A stretch of 64,000 bases of DNA from Trichomonas vaginalis G3. Its lineage: Eukaryota > Parabasalia > Trichomonadida > Trichomonadidae. Positions within the stretch are counted from its first letter, which is position 1. Each line of letters begins with the position of its first letter. Location of the stretch: positions 1,310,252 to 1,374,251 of the forward strand of contig NC_067207.1 in NCBI RefSeq assembly GCF_026262505.1, given 5' to 3'. Below the pieces are notes generated by a model. It saw only the letters and a program-made list of their open reading frames with translations, did no database searches and was not told the origin of the DNA. The position numbers and the translations under genes are program-made. Of this stretch, positions 56,518-64,000 are shown one piece after another.

Positions 56518-59500
56518 TGTTATAGACCGAAAATAGATTTTTTCGGTTGCCTCTTCAAATAATTGAAAGAGTGATACTATTATAGGTTTATTATATTATA
56601 TAGCATATAATCATGCTATAGCCGAAAATTATAAGTTTTGAGAAGATTGAATATAACACAAATAAATTTGAATGTAAGTTAAATTGCTTGTTGTTTTTAA
56701 TAGCTATTTAATGAGAAATCCAATATTGCAAAATTCAAATTGAATGATTGAAAGAACAGAAAAAGTCATTCTTTTCAATTTCGAATATGTTTCATTGTAT
56801 TTATGATTATATGGCAAATAAGATATTTAAACTTGATTTTTGAAGGAAATTTCACAAAATTGAAATAATTCAAATAATTTTTATTCAAAAATAAACTAGT
56901 TATTTGAGGTTAATACTAATTATCTATTCAAACTACAAAGTTTGTAATTTAAAATATTTTGTGAGATCAGATTGAATTAATTCAAGGTTCTTTTCAATTA
57001 ATATTAATGACCATATTACGCATTTTCGAACATTCTAAACCAAATATATAAAAATGGGAGACGAATTTTAAATTTGCTAGACATGGGGGAGTTGTCTGCA
57101 AAGTTTTAGCTCTTATCTCTAACAAAAAATTAATTTTTAAAAAAATGACCGAATACGTTTCACAGCGAGAAAAAAATAAAAGGCAAGATAGAATTTTCTA
57201 GACATAAAGAAGTTGTTTACCGAGTTTTAGCTCTTATCTCTAACAAAAAATTAATTTTTAAAAAATGACCGAATACGTTTCACAGCGAGAAAAAAATAAA
57301 AGGCAAGATAGAATTTTCTAGACATAAAGAAGTTGTTTACCGAGTTTTAGCTCTTATCTCTAACAAAAAATTAATTTTTAAAAAAATGACCGAATACGTT
57401 TCACCGCGAGAAAAAAATAAAAGGCAAGATAGAATTTTCTAGACATAAAGAAGTTGTTTACCGAGTTTTAGCTCTTATCTCTAACAAAAAATTAATTTTT
57501 AAAAAAATGACCGAATACGTTTCACAGCGAGAAAAAAATAAAAGGCAAGATAGAATTTTCTAGACATAAAGAAGTTGTTTACCGAGTTTTAGCTCTTATC
57601 TCTAACAAAAAATTAATTTTTAAAAAAATGACCGAATACGTTTCACAGCGAGAAAAAAATAAAAGGCAAGATAGAATTTTCTAGACATAAAGAAGTTGTT
57701 TACCGAGTTTTAGCTCTTATCTCTAACAAAAAATTAATTTTTAAAAAAATGACCGAATACGTTTCACAGCGAGAAAAAAATAAAAGGCAAGATAGAATTT
57801 TCTAGACATAAAGAAGTTGTTTACCGAGTTTTAGCTCTTATCTCTAACAAAAAATTAATTTTTAAAAAAATGACCGAATACGTTTCACCGCGAGAAAAAA
57901 ATAAAAGGCAAGATAGAATTTTCTAGACATAAAGAAGTTGTTTACCGAGTTTTAGCTCTTATCTCTAACAAAAAATTAATTTTTAAAAAAATGACCGAAT
58001 ACGTTTCACAGCGAGAAAAAAATAAAAGGCAAGATAGAATTTTCTAGACATAAAGAAGTTGTTTACCGAGTTTTAGCTCTTATCTCTAACAAAAATTAAT
58101 TTTTAAAAAAATGACCGAATACGTTTCACAGCGAGAAAAAAATAAAAGGCAAGATAGAATTTTCTAGACATAAAGAAGTTGTTTACCGAGTTTTAGCTCT
58201 TATCTCTAACAAAAAATTAATTTTTAAAAAAATGACCGAATACGTTTCACCGCGAGAAAAAAATAAAAGGCAAGATAGAATTTTCTAGACATAAAGAAGT
58301 TGTTTACCGAGTTTTAGCTCTTATCTCTAACAAAAAATTAATTTTTAAAAAAATGACCGAATACGTTTCACGCGAGAAAAAAATAAAAGGCAAGATAGAA
58401 TTTTCTAGACATAAAGAAGTTGTTTACGAGTTTTAGCTCTTATCTCTAACAAAAAATTAATTTTTAAAAAAATGACGAATACGTTTCACAGCGAGAAAAA
58501 AATAAAAGGCAAGATAGAATTTTCTAGACATAAAGAAGTTGTTTACCGAGTTTTAGCTCTTATCTCTAACAAAAAATTAATTTTTAAAAAAATGACCGAA
58601 TACGTTTCACCGCGAGAAAAAAATAAAAGGCAAGATAGAATTTTCTAGACATAAAGAAGTTGTTTACCGAGTTTTAGCTCTTATCTCTAACAAAAAATTA
58701 ATTTTTAAAAAAATGACCGAATACGTTTCACAGCGAGAAAAAAATAAAAGGCAAGATAGAATTTTCTAGACATAAAGAAGTTGTTTACCGAGTTTTAGCT
58801 CTTATCTCTAACAAAAAATTAATTTTTAAAAAAATGACCGAATACGTTTCACAGCGAGAAAAAAATAAAAGGCAAGATAGAATTTTCTAGACATAAAGAA
58901 GTTGTTTACCGAGTTTTAGCTCTTATCTCTAACAAAAAATTAATTTTTAAAAAAATGACCGAATACGTTTCACAGCGAGAAAAAATAAAAGGCAAGATAG
59001 AATTTTCTAGACATAAAGAAGTTGTTTACCGAGTTTTAGCTCTTATCTCTAACAAAAAATTAATTTTTAAAAAATGACCGAATACGTTTCACCGCGAGAA
59101 AAAAATAAAAGGCAAGATAGAATTTTCTAGACATAAAGAAGTTGTTTACCGAGTTTTAGCTCTTATCTCTAACAAAAAATTAATTTTTAAAAAAATGACC
59201 GAATACGTTTCACAGCGAGAAAAAAATAAAAGGCAAGATAGAATTTTCTAGACATAAAGAAGTTGTTTACCGAGTTTTAGCTCTTATCTCTAACAAAAAA
59301 TTAATTTTTAAAAAAATGACCGAATACGTTTCACAGCGAGAAAAAAATAAAAGGCAAGATAGAATTTTCTAGACATAAAGAAGTTGTTTACCGAGTTTTA
59401 GCTCTTATCTCTAACAAAAAATTAATTTTTAAAAAAATGACCGAATACGTTTCACAGCGAGAAAAAAATAAAAGGCAAGATAGAATTTTCTAGACATAAA

Positions 59501-61743
59501 GAAGTTGTTTACCGAGTTTTAGCTCTTATCTCTAACAAAAAATTAATTTTTAAAAAAATGACCGAATACGTTTCACAGCGAGAAAAAAATAAAAGGCAAG
59601 ATAGAATTTTCTAGACATAAAGAAGTTGTTTACCGAGTTTTAGCTCTTATCTCTAACAAAAAATTAATTTTTAAAAAAATGACCGAATACGTTTCACAGC
59701 GAGAAAAAAATAAAAGGCAAGATAGAATTTTCTAGACATAAAGAAGTTGTTTACCGAGTTTTAGCTCTTATCTCTAACAAAAAATTAATTTTTAAAAAAA
59801 TGACCGAATACGTTTCACAGCGAGAAAAAAATAAAAGGCAAGATAGAATTTTCTAGACATAAAGAAGTTGTTTACCGAGTTTTAGCTCTTATCTCTAACA
59901 AAAAATTAATTTTTAAAAAAATGACCGAATACGTTTCACCGCGAGAAAAAAATAAAAGGCAAGATAGAATTTTCTAGACATAAAGAAGTTGTTTACCGAG
60001 TTTTAGCTCTTATCTCTAACAAAAAATTAATTTTTAAAAAAATGACCGAATACGTTTCACAGCGAAAAAAAATAAAAGGCAAGATAGAATTTTCTAGACA
60101 TAAAGAAGTTGTTTACCGAGTTTTAGCTCTTATCTCTAACAAAAAATTAATTTTTAAAAAAATGACCGAATACGTTTCACAGCGAGAAAAAAATAAAAGG
60201 CAAGATAGAATTTTCTAGACATAAAGAAGTTGTTTACCGAGTTTTAGCTCTTATCTCTAACAAAAAATTAATTTTTAAAAAAATGACCGAATACGTTTCA
60301 CAGCGAGAAAAAAATAAAAGGCAAGATAGAATTTTCTAGACATAAAGAAGTTGTTTACCGAGTTTTAGCTCTTATCTCTAACAAAAAATTAATTTTTAAA
60401 AAAATGACCGAATACGTTTCACAGCGAGAAAAAAATAAAAGGCAAGATAGAATTTTCTAGACATAAAGAAGTTGTTTACCGAGTTTTAGCTCTTATCTCT
60501 AACAAAAAATTAATTTTTTAAAAAAATGACCGAATACGTTTCACAGCGAGAAAAAAAATAAAAGGCAAGATAGAATTTTCTAGACATAAAGAAGTTGTTT
60601 ACCGAGTTTTAGCTCTTATCTCTAACAAAAAATTAATTTTTAAAAAAATGACCGAATACGTTTCACAGCGAGAAAAAAATAAAAGGCAAGATAGAATTTT
60701 CTAGACATAAAGAAGTTGTTTACCGAGTTTTAGCTCTTATCTCTAACAAAAAATTAATTTTTAAAAAAATGACCGAATACGTTTCACAGCGAGAAAAAAA
60801 TAAAAGGCAAGATAGAATTTTCTAGACATAAAGAAGTTGTTTACGAGTTTTAGCTCTTATCTCTAACAAAAAATTAATTTTTAAAAAAATGACCGAATAC
60901 GTTTCACAGCGAGAAAAAAATAAAAGGCAAGATAGAATTTTCTAGACATAAAGAAGTTGTTTACCGAGTTTTAGCTCTTATCTCTAACAAAAAATTAATT
61001 TTTAAAAAAATGACCGAATACGTTTCACAGCGAGAAAAAAATAAAAGGCAAGATAGAATTTTCTAGACATAAAGAAGTTGTTTACCGAGTTTTAGCTCTT
61101 ATCTCTAACAAAAAATTAATTTTTAAAAAAATGACCGAATACGTTTCACCGCGAGAAAAAAATAAAAGGCAAGATAGAATTTTCTAGACATAAAGAAGTT
61201 GTTTACCGAGTTTTAGCTCTTATCTCTAACAAAAAATTAATTTTTAAAAAAATGACCGAATACGTTTCACCGCGAGAAAAAAATAAAAGGCAAGATAGAA
61301 TTTTCTAGACATAAAGAAGTTGTTTACCGAGTTTTAGCTCTTATCTCTAACAAAAAATTAATTTTTAAAAAAATGACCGAATACGTTTCACAGCGAGAAA
61401 AAATAAAAGGCAAGATAGAATTTTCTAGACATAAAGAAGTTGTTTACCGAGTTTTAGCTCTTATCTCTAACAAAAAATTAATTTTTAAAAAAATGACCGA
61501 ATACGTTTCACAGCGAGAAAAAAATAAAAGGCAAGATAGAATTTTCTAGACATAAAGAAGTTGTTTACCGAGTTTTAGCTCTTATCTCTAAAAAAAATTA
61601 ATTTTTAAAAAAATGACCGAATACGTTTCACCGCGAGAAAAAAATAAAAGGCAAGATAGAATTTTCTAGACATAAAGAAGTTGTTTACCGAGTTTTAGCT
61701 CTTATCTCTAACAAAAAATTAATTTTTAAAAAAATGACCGAAT
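56518..61743. repeat. Expanded Maverick terminal repeat: ~38 units of 121 bp
   Basis: The unique end segment (56518-~57090) is followed by about 38 head-to-tail 121-bp units, against seven or eight at the other Maverick ends here. Units are almost identical. A recurring A/C variant (CACAGCGAG or CACCGCGAG) is scattered through the array, so expansion probably involved blocks of several units. No ORF is supported in it. Confidence 0.95.
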
Positions 61744-61935
61744 AAGTAGTATATGAGTGCGGGTTTTGTGACTTTTTTTGTAAACGTAAGAATTCATACA
61801 TTATTGAACAATTTTGTATCATTTTTTTTAACATATGAAGTAAAAAATGTATGATTCTTACGGTTTTTATTCTTACGTTTTTGAATAAATCAAGATTTAA
61901 AAAATTTTCAAAATTGTAAGACATTTACACTCAAC
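61743..61935. repeat. Maverick subterminal segment, copy 3
   Basis: The same CGTAAGAA-containing segment as at 5985-6190 and 47770-47985, here directly joined to the array. Confidence 0.75.
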
Positions 61936-62048
61936 CCATACATAATGAAATAAAAAATAAAATTTTTTAAAAATAAACACATTAAAAAATTAACATTAAT
62001 TTTAAAATAATTTATTTTATCTTTTATAAAAGAAGCTATATATAGATG

Positions 62049-62126
62049 ATGTCAGATATTCCGCGATTAATTAAACATCATTTAAATCCTGAATGGGTTA
62101 AACTTCAATTTAAAAATAAACTTTAA
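62049..62126 (+). CDS. Small Maverick ORF, 25 aa
   Basis: Starts MSDIPRLIKHHLNPEW like the 39-aa ORF of copy 1, then ends early with a different tail. Its stop runs into the promoter-like block of the next gene. Low certainty that it is translated. Confidence 0.3.
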   Translation: MSDIPRLIKHHLNPEWVKLQFKNKL

Positions 62127-62141
62127 AAATTCATGTCTTAC
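62122..62141 (+). promoter_or_regulatory. Maverick promoter-like motif, copy 3
   Basis: CTTTAAAAATTCATGTCTTAC lies about 54 bases before the start of the ~370-aa gene and matches the blocks before the same gene in copy 1 and the 159-aa gene of copy 2. Confidence 0.5.
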
Positions 62142-62194
62142 GAAAAATTAAAACTTAGTTATGTTTATTATTTTATTTTTTTATTTTGTATGAA

Positions 62195-63301
62195 ATGAGC
62201 GTCAAAACTAACAACGTTAAAAAATTAGGATTCACAAACGAGGAAATAAAGGATATATTAGAGGAGGCGGGTTATGAAGTTAATAAATATTATTTAAGAA
62301 ATTGTCAAAAATTTGCCGAGTTATTAAATGATTTAGATTATGATGGAAAAATGAATAAAGATGATGTTATAAATTTCTTATATCCTACATCTGAAGAAGA
62401 AAAACCTAAAGAACCTGATGTTTTCCCTGAATATTATGAAGAACGAATTAAAGATGATGAATATGATGAAATTGAAAGACTGGAAAAAATAAGAGATGAA
62501 ATAGATGAAAAAATTAAGGAATTAAGAGAAGTTGAAAAATATAATGAAAATGAAGTAGAGGGTTTAATGAATATCCCAGCTTCAGAATCAGAAGTACAGA
62601 AATCTCATGAAGAAAGATATAAAAATTATGTCTCAGAATCAACACAAAATTTATTAGATGGTGAAATAGACGAAACACTTTCAGAAGAAGGTACTAAATT
62701 TATTCGTAAACATAAGTTACAATTTATTGATAATGAAGAATACCCCTGTATCCTACTTTCACCCCCTCTCGATTCTGAGAAATTCAAAAAAGCTCTTAAA
62801 AACGTGACATATGCAACAAATACGATTAAGAAAGAAGATCATGATATTTACACAAATTATTATTTAAATAAATGCACAGGTGTTGATAAAGTTTTTGATT
62901 TATTAGATAAAATATCAAAAGAAACCATTGGAACCTATAAAATTTTATGCGATTGTGGTTTCATTATTGAAGATACCAATAATGTTTCATATGAAAGAAC
63001 AGCACCGAAGGAAGATGAAGTGGAAAGGTCTATACCATTTGTTATTAAGAACATAAAAGATATGAAAACTTATAAACATTATATTTATTCATTTATTTCA
63101 GAAAAAATGGAAGCAACCCATAAAACATCATCTCATCATTTTATAGCTATTCATACATTCCTTTTCAAAGTTGTGAAATTAAATAAGACAGGAATTAGAT
63201 TTAATGTATCAGGGTACGCATTCTTGAGTAAATTAAAATGTATTCGTCACGTCGCAGATGATAAAAATTTATGTGTTCTTAATTCATTTTATGGACTTTA
63301 A
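62195..63301 (+). CDS. Unrecognised Maverick protein, 368 aa
   Basis: Whole ORF. I start it at ATG 62195 (MSVKTNNVKKLGFTNEEI) because the in-frame codon upstream at 62186 is TTG and copy 1 also starts here. Residues ~1-65 look like a compact helical domain. Residues ~70-120 are an acidic coiled coil. The C-terminal ~170 residues are a mixed alpha/beta domain with Cys and His (CDCGFI, THKTSSHHF). No family recognised. It lies just upstream of the polymerase gene on the same strand, so a replication role is possible by context only. Confidence 0.75.
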   Translation: MSVKTNNVKKLGFTNEEIKDILEEAGYEVNKYYLRNCQKFAELLNDLDYDGKMNKDDVINFLYPTSEEEKPKEPDVFPEYYEERIKDDEYDEIERLEKIRDEIDEKIKELREVEKYNENEVEGLMNIPASESEVQKSHEERYKNYVSESTQNLLDGEIDETLSEEGTKFIRKHKLQFIDNEEYPCILLSPPLDSEKFKKALKNVTYATNTIKKEDHDIYTNYYLNKCTGVDKVFDLLDKISKETIGTYKILCDCGFIIEDTNNVSYERTAPKEDEVERSIPFVIKNIKDMKTYKHYIYSFISEKMEATHKTSSHHFIAIHTFLFKVVKLNKTGIRFNVSGYAFLSKLKCIRHVADDKNLCVLNSFYGL

Positions 63302-63330
63302 CCCTGGACTCTCTGAGTCTCGGACTTTAA
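63302..63330. other. GC-richer tag after the stop codon
   Basis: CCCTGGACTCTCTGAGTCTC with a short GACTC/GAGTC inverted pair follows the stop, and GGACTTTAA is repeated on both sides. Copy 1 lacks this ~29-base piece at the same place. A similar GGACTTAAAG element lies at 47209-47221. Confidence 0.45.
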
Positions 63331-63370
63331 AAAAATAAACTTTATTTTTATTTATTTTTTTAATTTTTAT

Positions 63371-63376
63371 TCTTAC
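63371..63376 (+). promoter_or_regulatory. TCTTAC motif before polymerase gene, copy 3
   Basis: ATTCTTACATAAATG, identical in arrangement to copy 1, with the motif four bases before the start codon. Confidence 0.45.
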
Positions 63377-63380
63377 ATAA

Positions 63381-64000
63381 ATGAACAAAAATGGAACAGC
63401 AAAAATGAATGATAATCAAATAAGAGCAGAAGGTAGAAGGTTATTTAAACGCTTCTATAACATTCCTGATGGTGTTAATCCTAAAACTCGTAGAAGTTAT
63501 TTAAATGAAGCCATAGATGCATATGAAGGATTTGACATTTCATCAGAAAGTGAGAGATTAGCGAGAATGTTAAATGTTAATATTGATTTTTATTATTGTG
63601 ACCCTCAACCAGAAGACGTAGACATTAACAAGGTAGACTTTCCATTAGTGGAATCAATAATGATAGATCCAGAATTTGAAACAATAAATATTTTATTAAC
63701 ACAAAGTCCATGTGGAAAACTTCACGCTGACAGAATTACAGACGTTGAAGCACTCACAGGATATAAAGTTTGCCCCTTTTGCAAAGAAGAAGTATATTCT
63801 ATCCGTGATGATCCAGAAAGGAAAAACCAAAGAAGATTTTTAAAACATTGTGAGAAATGTAAAGAAAATAATGGAAGATTAATTCAAGACGTTCAATTGC
63901 AAAACACACAACAACCATATACACCACATATTACGAAACAGAAGATATATCAGTGGTTATTAGCTCATAATTTGCAGGAATATTATCAACCGACAAGATA
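63381..64000 (+). CDS. Maverick DNA polymerase B, start only (runs off window)
   Basis: An open frame from MNKNGTAKMNDNQIRAEGRR to the window end without a stop (~206 codons). It covers the amino-terminal region and the CPFC...CEKC zinc-binding pair and stops just before exonuclease motif I. It is nearly identical to the copy 1 gene. Whether the rest is whole cannot be seen. Confidence 0.9.
   Translation, partial: MNKNGTAKMNDNQIRAEGRRLFKRFYNIPDGVNPKTRRSYLNEAIDAYEGFDISSESERLARMLNVNIDFYYCDPQPEDVDINKVDFPLVESIMIDPEFETINILLTQSPCGKLHADRITDVEALTGYKVCPFCKEEVYSIRDDPERKNQRRFLKHCEKCKENNGRLIQDVQLQNTQQPYTPHITKQKIYQWLLAHNLQEYYQPTR

Larger units (their letters stand above)
56518..64000 (+). mobile_element. 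Maverick/Polinton copy 3, left part, continues beyond window
   Basis: Starts with the shared terminal sequence, then a very long 121-bp array, the subterminal segment, a small ORF, the ~370-aa gene and the start of the polymerase gene. The visible coding part looks whole and is nearly identical to copy 1, so it is young. Unlike copy 1 there is no integrase between the array and the subterminal segment. Confidence 0.92.

Noticed and set aside
57090-61743. CRISPR-like regular repeats
   Set aside because: The 121-bp units are contiguous with no distinct spacers, lie in a eukaryotic element's terminal repeat, and have no cas genes nearby.
62186-62194. Upstream start for the Maverick ~370-aa gene
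   Set aside because: The codon is TTG, and copy 1 and the parallel leader of another gene support the ATG at 62195.
1-64000. tRNA, rRNA or spliceosomal introns
   Set aside because: No tRNA cloverleaf box sequences, rRNA segments or trichomonad intron signals were recognised on reading both strands, though this cannot replace a covariance search.

Overview
The window looks like a trichomonad (Parabasalia) nuclear genome, most likely Trichomonas vaginalis or a close relative. It is AT-rich and its genes show no sign of introns. Host stops often overlap a TAAA poly(A) signal, and TCA-Y-T initiator-like motifs lie just before some start codons. Large Maverick/Polinton elements and a Tvmar-type mariner are present.

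Layout. 1-2956: host genes (43-aa small protein, 229-aa coiled-coil protein, CAMK-type kinase). 2957-20884: Maverick copy 1, integrase/polymerase half only, folded back on itself with a mariner inside the polymerase gene. 20885-23847: mirror-image, frame-damaged copies of the first host genes. 23848-27157: host DNA with a frame-damaged membrane-protein gene and a dispersed repeat. 27158-27182: a 25-N gap. 27183-33549: mirror-image, damaged copies of the host genes at 49346-55565. 33550-49345: Maverick copy 2, capsid/ATPase half only, also folded back. 49346-55565: clean host DNA with a MITE-like insert, an LRR-PP2C phosphatase and a coiled-coil protein. 55566-56517: host spacer with a 57-aa ORF. 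56518-64000: Maverick copy 3, running off the window, with a tandem array of about 38 units in its terminal repeat.

The dominant feature is two giant palindromes (1-23847 and 27183-55565). Each has one clean arm and one indel-ridden arm, and the damaged arms face each other across the gap. Unique host genes are mirrored in both. The simplest reading is fold-back (chimeric) long-read sequence left at two contig ends. The host genes in the damaged arms are then probably not real second loci, although a true inverted duplication is not excluded by sequence alone.

The Maverick gene set is integrase, protein-primed type B DNA polymerase (with an HNH-like insert), packaging ATPase, likely major capsid protein, two small basic proteins sharing an N-terminus, and several proteins I do not recognise. 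Replication-side genes have a TCTTAC motif upstream, while capsid-side genes have only AT-rich leaders. I did not find the cysteine protease often carried by this family. Copies 1 and 3 are nearly identical where they overlap, so the family has been active recently.
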